The notes under the pieces are model-generated. The model ran no database searches, was not told where the DNA came from, and saw only the letters and a program-made list of their open reading frames with translations. DNA of 64,000 nucleotides. Origin: an uncultured Pelagibacteraceae bacterium (lineage in GTDB: Bacteria; Pseudomonadota; Alphaproteobacteria; Pelagibacterales; Pelagibacteraceae). The stretch lies in NCBI GenBank assembly GCA_902586495.1, contig CACIHQ010000001.1, forward strand, positions 1 through 64,000. The letters are read 5' to 3'. Positions 39,869 to 52,403 of this stretch are shown here, one piece after another. A program made the position numbers and the translations under genes. The stretch's first letter is position 1. Each line of letters starts with the position of its first letter.

Positions 39869-42535
39869 ATGGCAGACAAATCATTAAATGAAATAAGAAG
39901 TACGTTCTTAAAATACTTTGAAAAAAATGATCATAAGATTGTTGAGTCTAGTAATTTAGTGCCAAATAATGACCCAACACTAATGTTTGCTAATTCTGGA
40001 ATGGTGCAATTTAAGAATGTATTTACTGGTTTAGAGAAAAGAGATTATCAAAGAGCAACCACTTCTCAAAAATGCGTAAGGGCAGGTGGTAAACATAATG
40101 ATTTAGAAAATGTTGGTTATACTCCAAGACACCATACTTTTTTTGAAATGCTGGGAAATTTTTCTTTTGGAGATTATTTTAAAGAAAGAGGAATAGAACT
40201 AGCATGGAATTTAATCACTAAAGATTTCGGTCTTGATAAAAATAGGCTTTATGTAACTGTTTTTCATGAGGATGACGAGGCTTTTAATTTTTGGAAGAAA
40301 ATTGCAGGTTTTAGTGATGATAAAATAATTAGAATTGCAACGTCAGATAACTTCTGGTCAATGGGTGAAACTGGGCCATGTGGTCCTTGTTCAGAAATAT
40401 TTTACGACCATGGTGATCATTTAAAAGGAGGATTGCCAGGAACTAAAGATCAAGATGGTGATCGTTTTATTGAAATTTGGAACTTAGTCTTTATGCAGTA
40501 TGAGCAAGTTTCAAAAGATAAAAGAATAGATTTACCAAAACCATCTGTCGATACAGGAATGGGATTAGAAAGAATTGCAGCTCTTTTACAAGGAACACAC
40601 GATAATTATCAAACTGATCATTTTAAGAAATTAATAAGTTCAATATCTGAAGTAACAAAAGTCAAACAAGAAGATAAAAATATATCAAGTTTTAGAGTAA
40701 TTGCTGATCACTTAAGAGCAAGCTCATTTCTTTTAGCTGAAGGTGTTTTGCCCTCAAATGAAGGTCGTGGATATGTTCTTAGAAGAATAATGAGAAGAGG
40801 TATGAGACACTCTCATTTATTAGGATCTAAAGAACCAATATTTTTTAAAATTTTTGAGGCTTTAAAAAATGAAATGTCAGGAAATTATCCAGAATTAGAA
40901 AGATCAGAGTCTTTAATAAAAGAAACATTAAAAATGGAGGAGGAAAAATTTTTAGTTTTACTTGATAGAGGAATTAAAATTTTAAATGATGAAATTTCAA
41001 AAATAGATAAAGTTTTACCAGGAGATGTAGCGTTCAAATTATATGATACTTACGGTTTCCCTTTAGATCTGACTGAAGATATTTTAAAAAATAAATCATT
41101 AACAGTTGATCATAAAAAATTTGATCAACTAATGAAAAATAGTAAAGAACTTGCCAAAAAGAATTGGAAAGGTTCAGGTGACAGCTCAGAAGAAGCAATT
41201 TGGTTTTCAATCAAAGATAAAATTGGTCCAACTGAATTTTTAGGTTACGAATCTAATCAATCAGAGGGAGTTATATTAAATTTGATTAAGGAAAATAATG
41301 AAGTGAAATCATTATCTACTGGTGAAGAAGGAGTAATAATAACAAATCAAACTCCTTTTTATGGTGAGTCTGGTGGACAGCTTGGTGACAAAGGTACAAT
41401 AATTTCAGGTAATTCAGTTTTTGAGGTTGAGGATACACAAAAGAAACTTGGTAATTTATTTGTTCATTATGGTTCATTAAAAACAGGCTCAATCAAAGTG
41501 GGTGATGCTGTAGAATTAAAGATTGATATTGAAAGAAGAGCAAATCTAAAAGCTTATCATTCAGCAACACATCTTCTTCATGAATCTTTAAGACGAACGC
41601 TTGGAAAACATGTTATGCAAAAAGGTTCACTTGTTGCACCAGATCGTTTGAGATTTGATTTTAGTCATATGAAACCAATCACAAATGAAGAGCTAGAAAC
41701 TATTGATAAATTGGTAAATGATTATGTGAAAAATAATACTGAAGTAACGACTAGAATTATGACACCAAAAGCAGCTATTGAAAAAGGTGCTCTAGCATTT
41801 TTTGGAGAAAAGTATGGTGAGGAAGTAAGGGTGGTATCTATGGGCAAAGAAAAAGAAGCATATTTTTCAACAGAATTATGCGGTGGAACCCACGTTAAAA
41901 ACACCGGCGATATTGGTAAATTTAAAACTGTAAGTCAGTCCTCTATTGCAGCAGGTGTTAGAAGAGTAGAAGCATTAAGAGATAAACAATTAGATGAATA
42001 TATTAAAAATAAAGAAAAAGCATCAACACTTTCAATTCAGAAAGACGAAGATACAATTAAAGAATTATCATCTCAAATAATAAAACTCGGTGGTAAGCCA
42101 AATATAGAAAGTAAAGATCTTAAGGAACTTATTAAAAATCTTACAAGACAACTAGAACAACTTAATGTGAGTTCGGTTTTAAAAGATAAAACAAAAAATA
42201 TTATCAATGATCAAAAAATTAAAGATATAAAAGTAAGATTTCAAAAAGTTATTGATCTACCACCTAAAGATTTAAGAAAACTTGTTGATAATGGAAAAAA
42301 AGAATTAGGTGAAGGTATAATAATCGTATTTGCTACCAATGAAGATAAAGTTGGACTAGCTGTAGGTATAACAGAAAAATTAATTGATAAATATGATGCG
42401 GTTAAATTTGCTAAATTAGGTTCTGAGACTATTGGTGGTAAAGGCGGAGGTGGACGAAAAGACTTTGCACAAGCTGGTGGTCAGGATTACAATAAAATTG
42501 ATGAAGCTTTTGAGAAGATAAAATCTTTAATTTAA
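39869..42535 (+). CDS. alaS: Alanyl-tRNA synthetase
   Basis: [31 protein letters not shown]-terminal [16 protein letters not shown]. Confidence 0.98.
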   Translation: MADKSLNEIRSTFLKYFEKNDHKIVESSNLVPNNDPTLMFANSGMVQFKNVFTGLEKRDYQRATTSQKCVRAGGKHNDLENVGYTPRHHTFFEMLGNFSFGDYFKERGIELAWNLITKDFGLDKNRLYVTVFHEDDEAFNFWKKIAGFSDDKIIRIATSDNFWSMGETGPCGPCSEIFYDHGDHLKGGLPGTKDQDGDRFIEIWNLVFMQYEQVSKDKRIDLPKPSVDTGMGLERIAALLQGTHDNYQTDHFKKLISSISEVTKVKQEDKNISSFRVIADHLRASSFLLAEGVLPSNEGRGYVLRRIMRRGMRHSHLLGSKEPIFFKIFEALKNEMSGNYPELERSESLIKETLKMEEEKFLVLLDRGIKILNDEISKIDKVLPGDVAFKLYDTYGFPLDLTEDILKNKSLTVDHKKFDQLMKNSKELAKKNWKGSGDSSEEAIWFSIKDKIGPTEFLGYESNQSEGVILNLIKENNEVKSLSTGEEGVIITNQTPFYGESGGQLGDKGTIISGNSVFEVEDTQKKLGNLFVHYGSLKTGSIKVGDAVELKIDIERRANLKAYHSATHLLHESLRRTLGKHVMQKGSLVAPDRLRFDFSHMKPITNEELETIDKLVNDYVKNNTEVTTRIMTPKAAIEKGALAFFGEKYGEEVRVVSMGKEKEAYFSTELCGGTHVKNTGDIGKFKTVSQSSIAAGVRRVEALRDKQLDEYIKNKEKASTLSIQKDEDTIKELSSQIIKLGGKPNIESKDLKELIKNLTRQLEQLNVSSVLKDKTKNIINDQKIKDIKVRFQKVIDLPPKDLRKLVDNGKKELGEGIIIVFATNEDKVGLAVGITEKLIDKYDAVKFAKLGSETIGGKGGGGRKDFAQAGGQDYNKIDEAFEKIKSLI

Positions 42536-43741
42536 TCTTTTTTTTAAATTACTATCAATTACATCCAAGAACTGATTAGTAGTCAAATACTTACTTGATG
42601 GTCCTATTAATATTGCGAGATCTTTAGTCATTGAACCATTTTCAACACATTCGACACAAACCTTTTCGATAGTATTAGCAAAATTTATAAGTTCATCATT
42701 TCCATCTAATTTACCCCGATGAGCTAAGCCTCTAGTCCATGCAAATATAGATGCAATAGGGTTTGTGGATGTTTCTTTACCTTGTTGATGCATACGATAA
42801 TGCCTGGTAACAGTACCATGAGCTGCTTCGGCCTCCATTACTTTACCATCTGGAGTAAGCAGTGTACTCGTCATTAAACCTAACGACCCATAACCTTGTG
42901 CCATAGTATCAGACTGTACATCGCCATCGTAGTTTTTACATGCCCAGATATATCTACCACTCCATTTCATTGCACATGCAACCATGTCATCAATTAATCT
43001 GTGTTCATATGTAATTTTAGCATCATCAAACTGTTTCTTATATTCTTCATTGAATACCTTTTCAAAAATGTCCTTAAATCTTCCATCATACTTTTTTAGG
43101 ATTGTATTTTTAGTTGATAAATATACTGGCCATTTTTTTATCAATCCGTAGCTGAAACAAGATCTAGCGAAATCTTCAATTGATTTATCTAAATTATACA
43201 TCGAAAGAGCAACTCCTGGACCTGTGAAATTAAATACTTCATATTTGATTTCATCTTTGCCATCTTCAGAAGTCCACTTTACTTCCATTTTACCTTTACC
43301 AGGTACTTTAAAATCTGTAGCCCTATATTGATCTCCAAAAGCGTGTCTTCCAATAATTACGGGATCAGTCCAAGATGGAACAAGTTTTGGAATGTTTGAA
43401 CAAATAATTGGCTCTCTAAAAACTGTGCCTCCAATAATATTTCTAATGGTACCGTTTGGAGATTTCCACATTTTTTTTAATTTGAATTCTTCTACGCGAG
43501 CTTCATCAGGAGTGATTGTTGCACACTTAATTCCCACACCAACTTTTTTAATTGCATTTGCTGAATCAATAGTTATTTGATCATCTGAATTGTCTCTGCT
43601 TTTCATACCGAGATCGTAATAATCAATACCTAAATCTATGTAGGGAAGAATTAATTTATTTTTGATAAATTCCCAGATTATTCTGGTCATTTCATCACCA
43701 TCTAACTCTACAACAGGGTTTTTTACCTTTATTTTGCTCAC
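42527..43741 (-). CDS. icd: NADP-dependent isocitrate dehydrogenase (eukaryotic-like type)
   Basis: [61 protein letters not shown]. Confidence 0.97.
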   Translation of the reverse strand: MSKIKVKNPVVELDGDEMTRIIWEFIKNKLILPYIDLGIDYYDLGMKSRDNSDDQITIDSANAIKKVGVGIKCATITPDEARVEEFKLKKMWKSPNGTIRNIIGGTVFREPIICSNIPKLVPSWTDPVIIGRHAFGDQYRATDFKVPGKGKMEVKWTSEDGKDEIKYEVFNFTGPGVALSMYNLDKSIEDFARSCFSYGLIKKWPVYLSTKNTILKKYDGRFKDIFEKVFNEEYKKQFDDAKITYEHRLIDDMVACAMKWSGRYIWACKNYDGDVQSDTMAQGYGSLGLMTSTLLTPDGKVMEAEAAHGTVTRHYRMHQQGKETSTNPIASIFAWTRGLAHRGKLDGNDELINFANTIEKVCVECVENGSMTKDLAILIGPSSKYLTTNQFLDVIDSNLKKRLN

Positions 43742-43810
43742 TTTATTTAACTATCTTAATAATTGAATTTCGCAATTTTATATACATATTAATGAAAAAT
43801 TATCAAATAG

Positions 43811-44464
43811 ATGAATATGTTTAGCAAGATATTTCCAAAAATTCACGCTGAGGGGTATAAATTCTTAGTTATTGCAGGAATTATAACTATTATTTTTTAT
43901 ATTTTTAGCAGCTTCCTAGGTTTGCTTGGTTTAGTTCTAACTATTTGGGTTTACTATTTTTTTAGAGATCCAGATAGAATTATTATTAATGACGACAATT
44001 ATCTTGTAAGTCCCGCTGATGGAGAGGTGATTAAGGTTGAAGAAGTAGATGGTCCAAAAGAACTTGGGTTAGAAAATAAAAAATTTAAAAAAATTAGTAT
44101 ATTCATGAACGTTTTTGATTGTCATGTAAATAGAACTCCATGTAGTGGAAAAATTGAAGAAATTTTATATAAACCAGGAAAATTTGTTAATGCATCTTTA
44201 GATAAAGCAAGCGAAGACAATGAAAGAAATTATTACAAAATCAAAGATTGTCACGGTAATGATATCGTTGTTGTTCAAATAGCAGGACTAGTTGCAAGGA
44301 GAATTGTTTGTGAGTCGAGCAAGGATCAAGATTTAAAACAAGGTGATAGAATCGGAATGATAAGATTTGGAAGTAGAGCAGATGTCTATTATGAAAATTA
44401 TGAACCTCTTGTTCAAATTGGTCAAACTTCTATAGCTGGAGAAACATTACTAGCTAAAAAATAA
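43811..44464 (+). CDS. psd: Phosphatidylserine decarboxylase
   Basis: VSPADGEVI, MNVFDCHVNR, RFGSRADVY autocleavage context. Confidence 0.94.
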   Translation: MNMFSKIFPKIHAEGYKFLVIAGIITIIFYIFSSFLGLLGLVLTIWVYYFFRDPDRIIINDDNYLVSPADGEVIKVEEVDGPKELGLENKKFKKISIFMNVFDCHVNRTPCSGKIEEILYKPGKFVNASLDKASEDNERNYYKIKDCHGNDIVVVQIAGLVARRIVCESSKDQDLKQGDRIGMIRFGSRADVYYENYEPLVQIGQTSIAGETLLAKK

Positions 44465-45267
44465 TGGAACCACAAAAAAAAAAATTTAAAATCGTAAGTG
44501 ATAAAAAAAGTGCGAGAGTGATCTTGCCAAACATGTTGACTTTAATAGGAGTTTGCATTGGATTAACATCTATAAGATTTGCTTTAGATGGCAGATATGA
44601 ATTAGCTATCGTAGCAATTATTATCGCAGCTTTAATTGATGGCTTAGATGGAAGAATAGCTAGATTAATTAAGGGAACATCAAAAGTTGGTAAAGAATTA
44701 GATTCTTTAACAGACATGATAAGTTTTGGAGTTGCGCCTGCGTTTATTATGTTTTTTTGGAAATTAAATACACTTGGAAAATTTGGTTGGTTATTATGTT
44801 TAATATACGTAATTTGTGTTGCTTTAAGACTTGCACGATTTAACGTTAATTCAATTAGTGAGCCTTCGTGGAGAGATAATTTTTTTGAGGGTGTACCATC
44901 TCCAGCCGGGGGAATTTTAGTGCTTACACCATTAATTATAAATTTAAGTGAATTTGAATTATATAAATTGAATTATGATATAATCACACCGTTCTTTTTT
45001 ATAATAACCTCTTTTCTATTAATAAGTAAATTTCCAACTTATTCTTTTAAAAAGATAGTTATTCCAAGAAGAACAACTATATTTCTATTATTCGGTATTG
45101 TTCTATTTTTTGGCTTATTACTTATATACACATTTAATGTAATTGCATTGAGTGCTGTCATTTATGTATTATTGTTGCCTATAAGTTTTCTTCATTATCA
45201 AAAAATTAAAAAGCAACATGAAAATGACAGAATTCAAGATGAAGATGATCTTGAAGATATACTTTAA
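44464..45267 (+). CDS. pssA: CDP-diacylglycerol--serine O-phosphatidyltransferase
   Basis: CDP-alcohol phosphotransferase motif DGLDGRIARLIKGTSKVGKELDSLTDMISFG. Confidence 0.95.
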   Translation: MEPQKKKFKIVSDKKSARVILPNMLTLIGVCIGLTSIRFALDGRYELAIVAIIIAALIDGLDGRIARLIKGTSKVGKELDSLTDMISFGVAPAFIMFFWKLNTLGKFGWLLCLIYVICVALRLARFNVNSISEPSWRDNFFEGVPSPAGGILVLTPLIINLSEFELYKLNYDIITPFFFIITSFLLISKFPTYSFKKIVIPRRTTIFLLFGIVLFFGLLLIYTFNVIALSAVIYVLLLPISFLHYQKIKKQHENDRIQDEDDLEDIL

Positions 45268-46178
45268 TGAAAAAAAATGTAATTGTTTCATTAGCTGATG
45301 CTAATTATTTTCCTCTATTAGATGAGCTGATTAATTCTATAAAAAAATTTAAAGAAAGTGAAAACATAGCTATTTGTGTTTTAGATGCGGGATTAACACA
45401 AGATCAAAAAGATTTATTGTCAAAAAAAGTAGATGAAATTAAAAAAGCAGATTGGGATATTGAAGTTCCAGAGTTTAAAGTAAAAGGTAAAGAATGGTTA
45501 AAAAGTCAAGTCTCAAGGGCTTTTTTGCCAAAGTACTTTCCAAACTATAATAAATATTTATGGATTGATTGTGATGCTTGGGTGAATGATTGGGAGTGTG
45601 TAGAATTATATTTTAAAGCTTGTAACAATGGTAAATTAGGCATCACACAGACACTTGGCCCTGGATACAAAATAATGTCAAAAGTTAATTGGCTATTTGG
45701 AAAATTAGCAATTATTAAATCACAAAACTTTAAACATGCAGTGAAATCTAAAATACCATATGATAAAGCAAGAAAATTAGCCTTTGCACCGCATATAAAC
45801 ATTGGTGTTTTTTCTTTGGAAAAAAATTCTACTGGCTGGGAAATCTGGCAGAATAATCTTAAGCAAACTTTAAAAGCAGGAAATATTTTCGGCTCTGAGG
45901 GATTAGCAATTAATATGTCAGTATATATTGATGATTTAGCTACAGAATTTTTACCGCTTAATTGTAATTGGATTGCTAGCAATCTACTGCCAAAATATGA
46001 TGAAGTTAATAACACTTTCGTTGAACCATACTTACCCAATTATAAAATAGGTATAATGCATCTTGCAGCCGGTATTTGGAAAGATGGTAAGGACATGAGG
46101 ACAAATAAAAGTATTGAAATCGAGATTGAAACATTAAGAGAAAAAAAAGTCAATAAGAGCTTAAGGTATAATATTTAA
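45267..46178 (+). CDS. GT8-like glycosyltransferase
   Basis: DxD-like YLWIDCDAWV, HINIGVFSLEKN; ends with HLAAG. Confidence 0.75.
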   Translation: MKKNVIVSLADANYFPLLDELINSIKKFKESENIAICVLDAGLTQDQKDLLSKKVDEIKKADWDIEVPEFKVKGKEWLKSQVSRAFLPKYFPNYNKYLWIDCDAWVNDWECVELYFKACNNGKLGITQTLGPGYKIMSKVNWLFGKLAIIKSQNFKHAVKSKIPYDKARKLAFAPHINIGVFSLEKNSTGWEIWQNNLKQTLKAGNIFGSEGLAINMSVYIDDLATEFLPLNCNWIASNLLPKYDEVNNTFVEPYLPNYKIGIMHLAAGIWKDGKDMRTNKSIEIEIETLREKKVNKSLRYNI

Positions 46179-46790
46179 TTGAAAAAAAATAAAATTTCTA
46201 AAAACTGGGTCAATAAACAAAAGAGAGATATTTATGTACGCCAGTCAAAAGTTGATGGATATAGAGCGCGTTCAGCTTATAAATTAATTGAAATAGATAA
46301 AAAATTTAAGATTTTTAAGAACGGAATGTTTATTTTGGATATTGGTGCAGCACCTGGGAGTTGGTCTCAATATGCCTCAAAAACAATAAAAAATGGAAAA
46401 ATAATATCAATTGATTTAAAAGAAATATCACCGATTGATAATGGAATTCATATTAAAGGTGATTTTACAGAGCCTGATATTCAAGAAAAAATTAGAGAAA
46501 ATTTAAAAAAAGAATTTGATGTAGTCATGTCTGATATGGCTGTAAATACTACTGGTGTAAAGAATCTCGACTCAATTCAAACTGGAGAATTATGCAAAGA
46601 GGCAATGACATTTTCAAAAAAAGTAATTTCATCAAAAGGTTGTTTCATTTCAAAAATTTTTATGGGTAGCACCTTTAATGAAATTGTCGCACTTGGAAAA
46701 AAAATATTTAAAGAAGTTAAGGTTTTTAAACCTTTATCAAGTCGAAAAGAATCCAAAGAAAGTTTTATAATTTGTAAAAAAATTAGATAG
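46179..46790 (+). CDS. rlmE: 23S rRNA 2'-O-methyltransferase RlmE (TTG start)
   Basis: RSAYKLIEIDKKFKIF, LDIGAAPGSWSQ, DVVMSDMA. Confidence 0.94.
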   Translation: MKKNKISKNWVNKQKRDIYVRQSKVDGYRARSAYKLIEIDKKFKIFKNGMFILDIGAAPGSWSQYASKTIKNGKIISIDLKEISPIDNGIHIKGDFTEPDIQEKIRENLKKEFDVVMSDMAVNTTGVKNLDSIQTGELCKEAMTFSKKVISSKGCFISKIFMGSTFNEIVALGKKIFKEVKVFKPLSSRKESKESFIICKKIR

Positions 46791-46821
46791 CTACTTTAAT
46801 ATTTTAAGGAATCATATATAA

Positions 46822-47904
46822 ATGAATATGGATCCTATAAAAGAAGCTCTAACCTTTGATGATGTTACATTAGCTCCAAAATACTCAGATATACTTCCGT
46901 CGGAAGTTGATACCAGTATTATATTATCTAAATTTCTTAAACTAAAAATTCCGTTATTAACCTCAGCTATGGATACAATAACTGAGAGCAAAATGGCTAT
47001 TGCTATAGCTAAAGCTGGGGGCATTGGCATTATACATCGTAATTTAAATATAAAAAAACAAGTTGAGGAAATAAAAAAAGTTAAAAAACAAAAATTATTA
47101 GTTGGGGCTGCAGTAGGTGCTGGATCAAATGAACTTGCTAGAGCAAAGGCAATACTAAAAGAAGGTATAAACATGATAGTTGTGGATACCGCTCACGGAC
47201 ATACAAAAAAAGTCTCAGAAATGATTAAGTTTATTAAAAAAGAAAAAAATTCAAAAACTGCACTTTGCGCAGGAAACATTGCAACAGCAGAAGCAGCAAG
47301 ATACCTAGATAAATTAGGGGTTGATATAATTAAAGTTGGAATAGGACCTGGCTCAATTTGTACTACAAGATTGGTTGCAGGTATTGGAGTTCCTCAATTA
47401 ACTGCAATATTAAATGTTAGAAATGCTATAAAAAAAAGCAAAATTAAAATAATATCTGACGGGGGTATTAAGTACTCTGGAGATTTGGCGAAAGCATTTG
47501 CCGCTGGTGCTGATGCGGTCATGATCGGATCTTTGTTTGCAGGTACTGATGAAACACCAGGTAAACTTATAAAAAAAAATGGAAAGTTATTTAAAAGCTT
47601 CAGAGGTATGGGATCCGTTGGAGCAATGAATAAAGGGTCTGCAGATAGATACTTTCAATCTAAACAAAAAGATAATTCCAAATATGTTCCTGAGGGAGTT
47701 GAAGGTCTCGCTAAATACAAAGGGAAAGTAAGTAAAGTTATCTTTAAATTGATAGGTGGCTTAAGATCATCTATGGGGTATCTTGGATCTAAACAAATTA
47801 AATATTTAAGGAAAAAACCTCACTTTATAAAAATTACAAAAGCTGGATTTTATGAAAGTATGGTACATAATGTCGATATTGTTAAAGATGATAACAAATA
47901 CTAA
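46822..47904 (+). CDS. guaB: IMP dehydrogenase lacking the CBS (Bateman) pair
   Basis: [11 protein letters not shown] catalytic Cys, [32 protein letters not shown] flap; only 360 aa. Confidence 0.92.
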   Translation: MNMDPIKEALTFDDVTLAPKYSDILPSEVDTSIILSKFLKLKIPLLTSAMDTITESKMAIAIAKAGGIGIIHRNLNIKKQVEEIKKVKKQKLLVGAAVGAGSNELARAKAILKEGINMIVVDTAHGHTKKVSEMIKFIKKEKNSKTALCAGNIATAEAARYLDKLGVDIIKVGIGPGSICTTRLVAGIGVPQLTAILNVRNAIKKSKIKIISDGGIKYSGDLAKAFAAGADAVMIGSLFAGTDETPGKLIKKNGKLFKSFRGMGSVGAMNKGSADRYFQSKQKDNSKYVPEGVEGLAKYKGKVSKVIFKLIGGLRSSMGYLGSKQIKYLRKKPHFIKITKAGFYESMVHNVDIVKDDNKY

Positions 47905-48341
47905 TGAAAAATATTTTTAAAAAAACTATAGTTGTTTATTTTCTTACAAACATATTTGTCAGTTCATTTGCAAGTGAGAACTTTTTTGAGAAAGGTTTGA
48001 CTCTTTATGAAAATAAAAAATTCGATGATGCAAAGTTTATGTTTGAAAGAAGTATTGTTTTTAATCCGAAAGACTCGAATTCATATTTATATTTAGCTAA
48101 AATTTACAATGCTAAAGAAGATCTAGATAAAGAAGAGAAAAATCTAGATGCCACTTTATTGATAGATCCAAATAATGAAGAAGCTATTTTAATGCTAATG
48201 AAAATAGGATTGGAAAAATCAAATTATTCCCAAGTCAAAGATTTATCAAAAGCATTTTCTGAGGTTTGTAAAAGTTTATGCGGTGAGAATAAAAAAATTT
48301 TAGAGACACTTGGTAATCTAGAGCCAAAAAATGATTCTTGA
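47904..48341 (+). CDS. Secreted TPR-repeat protein
   Basis: Signal peptide and TPR-like helices. Confidence 0.65.
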   Translation: MKNIFKKTIVVYFLTNIFVSSFASENFFEKGLTLYENKKFDDAKFMFERSIVFNPKDSNSYLYLAKIYNAKEDLDKEEKNLDATLLIDPNNEEAILMLMKIGLEKSNYSQVKDLSKAFSEVCKSLCGENKKILETLGNLEPKNDS

Positions 48342-49893
48342 TAAAGGTCTCCATAAAATCTTAATTATTGATTTTGGTTCACAGTTTACTCAATTGATTG
48401 CAAGAAGAATAAGAGAGTTTGGTGTATTTTCAGAAGTCATTAGTCATAAAAAAATAAATAATAAAGACATAAATGAAAAAATTAAAGGAATAATTTTATC
48501 AGGTGGACCTTTAAACGTTTACGATATTAAGAAATACTCATTTGATAAAAATATTATTGAAAATGAAATACCCGTACTCGGCATTTGTTTTGGTCATCAA
48601 ATTTTGTCTAAAATAAAGGGTGGGAAAGTAAAACAATCAAAACATAGAGAATTCGGTTTAGCTAATATCATCAAAAAAAATAATAGTCTGTTAATAAAAG
48701 ATTATTTTAAAAATAGAAAATATGTGAAAGTTTGGATGAGCCATGCTGATCAAGTCTCTAGATTACCAAAAAATTTCAGAGTTATTGCATCTAGTCAAAA
48801 TTCAAAATTTGCAATTGTGGAAAACAGCCTGCAAAGAATTTATGGAGTACAATTTCATCCCGAGGTAACTCACACAGAGAATGGTAAAATAATAATTAAA
48901 AACTTTATTTTTTCAATTTGTAAGATTAAAAAAAATTGGTCAGTAAAAAATCAAAAAAATAGATTAATAAAAGAGATAAGAAATGAAGTTGGCAAAAATA
49001 AAGTAATATGTGCTTTGTCTGGAGGGGTTGATAGCAGCGTAGTCGCACAATTAATAAACAAAGCAATAGGAAAAAAACTATACTGTATTTTTGTAAATAC
49101 AGGTCTTTTAAGAAAAAATGAGGAAAAACAAGTAGTTAATACGTTCAAAAAGAGATTAAAAATTAATCTAATTTATGTGAACGCTGAAAAAGAGTTTTTA
49201 AGAAAACTTAAAAATATTTCAGATCCAGAAAAAAAGAGAAAAATAATAGGAAATCTTTTTATAAAAATTTTTGAAAGATATGCCAAGAAAATTAAAAATG
49301 TAAGATTTTTAGCTCAAGGAACTCTTTATCCAGACTTAATTGAGAGTAAATCTGTTACAGGTAGTCAAACCTCTAAAATTAAATCACATCATAATGTAGG
49401 TGGCCTTCCAAAAAAAATGAAACTTAAATTAGTAGAGCCCTTAAGATTTTTATTTAAGGATGAAGTGAGAAAATTAGGTTTAGATCTAAATTTAAATAAA
49501 GAAATTATCTCTAGACACCCTTTTCCTGGACCAGGTCTAGCAATAAGAATGCCAGGAAAAATAACAAAAGAAAAAATTAAAATTTTAAAGGAAGCTGATC
49601 ATTATTTTATAACTGCTTTAAAAGAACATGGTTTTTATAATAAAATTTGGCAAGCTTATGCTGCTTTACTTCCTGTTAAGACCGTAGGTGTAATGGGTGA
49701 TAATAGAACTTATGAATATTTGTGTCTATTGAGAGCTATTACCTCTGAGGATGGTATGACAGCAGACTTTTATGAATTTAAAAAGCCTTTTATTCAAATG
49801 ATTTCAAATAAAATTGTAAATAGTATTAGAGGAATAAATAGGGTAGTTTATGACGTTACATCTAAGCCACCTAGTACTATTGAGCTTGAATGA
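48331..49893 (+). CDS. guaA: GMP synthase (glutamine-hydrolyzing)
   Basis: [43 protein letters not shown]-terminus. Confidence 0.97.
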   Translation: MILDKGLHKILIIDFGSQFTQLIARRIREFGVFSEVISHKKINNKDINEKIKGIILSGGPLNVYDIKKYSFDKNIIENEIPVLGICFGHQILSKIKGGKVKQSKHREFGLANIIKKNNSLLIKDYFKNRKYVKVWMSHADQVSRLPKNFRVIASSQNSKFAIVENSLQRIYGVQFHPEVTHTENGKIIIKNFIFSICKIKKNWSVKNQKNRLIKEIRNEVGKNKVICALSGGVDSSVVAQLINKAIGKKLYCIFVNTGLLRKNEEKQVVNTFKKRLKINLIYVNAEKEFLRKLKNISDPEKKRKIIGNLFIKIFERYAKKIKNVRFLAQGTLYPDLIESKSVTGSQTSKIKSHHNVGGLPKKMKLKLVEPLRFLFKDEVRKLGLDLNLNKEIISRHPFPGPGLAIRMPGKITKEKIKILKEADHYFITALKEHGFYNKIWQAYAALLPVKTVGVMGDNRTYEYLCLLRAITSEDGMTADFYEFKKPFIQMISNKIVNSIRGINRVVYDVTSKPPSTIELE

Positions 49894-50660
49894 AAAAAAT
49901 TAAAAACATTGTTGATAAAAAAAATAAATCTAAAATTGTATGTCTTACAGCTTACTCAAAAAATATTGCAGAAGAGGTTGATAAACATGTTGATATTATT
50001 TTAGTTGGAGATTCCTTAGGCTCTGTTTTATATAATTATTCTTCAACAAAAAAAGTCACCTTAACAGAAATGATCAATCACTCCAAAAGTGTTAGATTGG
50101 GTATTAAAAAAAGTTTAATGGTTGTCGATATGCCTTTTAAAACTTATAGTACTAAGTCTCTAGCATTAAAGAATTCCAAGAAAATTCTAAAAGAGACTAA
50201 ATGTGATGCAGTAAAATTAGAAGGTGGCAAAAGGGTTATCGAACAAATAAAGTTTTTAATTAAAAATAAAATCCCAGTTATGGGTCATATTGGTCTACTT
50301 CCTCAATCAACAAAAAAATTTAAATCTAAGGGAAAAACTAATAGTGAAATAAAAAACTTAATAAGTGATGCAATGTTGTTACAAGAAAGCGGAGTATTTG
50401 CAATAGTTTTAGAGTGTGTAAAAACTGAAATTGCAAAACTCATTACTCAAAAATTGAATATTCCAACAATTGGAATTGGTTCATCTGTGTATTGTGATGG
50501 TCAAGTTTTAGTGACTGATGATTTAATTGGATTAAATCATACCAAGATTAAATTTGTTAAAAGGTTTTCTAATGTTAAAAAGTATATCAATGTTGGTATT
50601 AGAAAGTATGCTTCAGATGTAAGAAAAAAAAAATACCCTACAAAAAAACATTCTTATTAG
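49890..50660 (+). CDS. panB: 3-methyl-2-oxobutanoate hydroxymethyltransferase
   Basis: [46 protein letters not shown]. Confidence 0.95.
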   Translation: MKKIKNIVDKKNKSKIVCLTAYSKNIAEEVDKHVDIILVGDSLGSVLYNYSSTKKVTLTEMINHSKSVRLGIKKSLMVVDMPFKTYSTKSLALKNSKKILKETKCDAVKLEGGKRVIEQIKFLIKNKIPVMGHIGLLPQSTKKFKSKGKTNSEIKNLISDAMLLQESGVFAIVLECVKTEIAKLITQKLNIPTIGIGSSVYCDGQVLVTDDLIGLNHTKIKFVKRFSNVKKYINVGIRKYASDVRKKKYPTKKHSY

Positions 50661-51268
50661 AAATATTTTTTAAATTCTTCATTTATAGACAATATATCTA
50701 GATCGACTAGACCACCAATTACTAGTTGAAGAGCAACAAGTAAGATAAACCCTAAACCCACATAAGCAATCCATAAATGTTTTTGAATATAATTAGCAAG
50801 ATAGGTTGCCATAGCACCTGTAAGCACGACTGATAATACAAGACCAAAAATCATAAAACCAAAATTACCCTTTGCTGCCCCAACAACTCCAATTACGTTA
50901 TCAAAACTTATCGTAATATCAGCAAATAAAACTTTATATACACTTTGAATATATGAAGGCTCTTTTGATTTTTTAGTTGGAGATTTAACTTTTTTAATCT
51001 CAAAAAGATCTTTTCTTAAATCATTAACAATCCAAATTAAGAGCAAACCTCCCAAGATTTTTATAAAATAAAATTCAAATAAATATGTGGCAAACAATGC
51101 AAAAACAATTTTAAAAATTAATGCTCCAGCTACACCCCATAAAATAATTTGTCTTCTATTTTTGGGCGCAAAATTAGCTGCAATCAATCCAATGATGATC
51201 GCGTTATCTGCTGCCAAGATTATATCAATGAAAATAATCTGAACTAATATGAGTGCTTCTTCTAACAA
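50657..51268 (-). CDS. TerC-family membrane protein
   Basis: IILAADNAIIIGL and ITISFDNVIGVVGAA motifs, multi-TM. Confidence 0.9.
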   Translation of the reverse strand: MLEEALILVQIIFIDIILAADNAIIIGLIAANFAPKNRRQIILWGVAGALIFKIVFALFATYLFEFYFIKILGGLLLIWIVNDLRKDLFEIKKVKSPTKKSKEPSYIQSVYKVLFADITISFDNVIGVVGAAKGNFGFMIFGLVLSVVLTGAMATYLANYIQKHLWIAYVGLGFILLVALQLVIGGLVDLDILSINEEFKKYF

Positions 51269-51381
51269 AGTGAGCCCATAGTATTAGATATTTTAAATTA
51301 TTCAATTAAAAGTAGTATAATTTTTTTATTGATAATTATTTTAATACATAATGAAATGCTTTTAAAAAAAATGGAGGATAA

Positions 51382-52353
51382 ATGAAATTCATAAAATACT
51401 TATCAATTATTTTAGTTTCATCAATTTTGTCAATTAATTCTTCTTTTGCGGAAAAATGGGATATGGCATTAGCTTATGGTGCTGGTAATTTTCATTCTGC
51501 AAACGCAACTGAATTTGCAAAAAATGTGACTGAAAAAAGTGGTGGAAAACTTACAATCGTTACTCATCCAGGCGGCTCATTATTTAAAGGTGGAGAAATC
51601 TTTAGAGCCGTGAGAACTGGTCAAGCTCAGATTGGAGAAAGATTTATGTCAGCTTTAGGTAAAGAGGATCCTTTACTGGAAGTAGACTCACAGCCATTCT
51701 TGGCAACATCTTACTCAGATGCAATGAAATTATACAAAGCATCTAAAGCTGAGATCATTAAAGGCTTAGATGAAAAAGGTTTGGTATTTCTTTACGCTGT
51801 GCCATGGCCAGCACAAGGCTTATATAGCAAAAAGGAAATCAACTCTGTAAATGACCTTAAAGGTTTAAAGTTCAGAGCATACAATTCTGCAACGATAAGA
51901 ATCGCTGAGCTAACAGGTATGGCACCAACAAAAATTGAAGCTGCTGAAATTAGCCAAGCATTTTCTACAGGTGCTGTTGAAAGTATGATCACTTCCCCTA
52001 CGACAGGAAAAAATTCTAAAATATGGGAAAATGGTGTGAAATATTTTTATGATATAGCAGCTTGGTTTCCCAAAAATATGGTGATTGTAAATAAAGATTC
52101 TTGGAATAAACTTGATCAAGCAACAAAAGATCTAGTAATGAAACAAGCAGCTTTAGCAGAGAGAAAAGGCTGGCAATTATCAAAACAAGGAAATGTTGGG
52201 GATAAGAAAGCTTTAGCTAATGCTGGAATGGTTGTAGGTAAGGTAAATGCATCTCTACAAGCTCATTTTGAAAAAGTAGGTGAGACTATGGCAAAGGAAT
52301 GGTCTCAAAAAGCTGGTTCAAGAGGAGCAGCGGTTTTATCAAGTTATAAATAA
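51382..52353 (+). CDS. dctP: TRAP transporter substrate-binding protein (DctP family)
   Basis: Signal peptide; GLKFRAYNSATIRIAELTGMAPTKIEAAEISQAFSTGAVESMI. Confidence 0.94.
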   Translation: MKFIKYLSIILVSSILSINSSFAEKWDMALAYGAGNFHSANATEFAKNVTEKSGGKLTIVTHPGGSLFKGGEIFRAVRTGQAQIGERFMSALGKEDPLLEVDSQPFLATSYSDAMKLYKASKAEIIKGLDEKGLVFLYAVPWPAQGLYSKKEINSVNDLKGLKFRAYNSATIRIAELTGMAPTKIEAAEISQAFSTGAVESMITSPTTGKNSKIWENGVKYFYDIAAWFPKNMVIVNKDSWNKLDQATKDLVMKQAALAERKGWQLSKQGNVGDKKALANAGMVVGKVNASLQAHFEKVGETMAKEWSQKAGSRGAAVLSSYK

Positions 52354-52364
52354 TTAAATTTTAA

Positions 52365-52397
52365 TTAAGGCTACCAAATAAGATTAGGTGGCCTTAA
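52365..52397 (+). promoter_or_regulatory. Intercistronic hairpin between dctP and dctQ
   Basis: TTAAGGCTACC-(11 nt)-GGTGGCCTTAA stem with one G-U pair. Confidence 0.7.
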
Positions 52398-52403
52398 ATT
52401 ATT

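Noticed and set aside
45545-46039. 164-aa ORF antisense to the GT8-like glycosyltransferase
   Set aside because: Sense frame has a DxD motif and a conserved pattern; the antisense frame has no recognisable domain.
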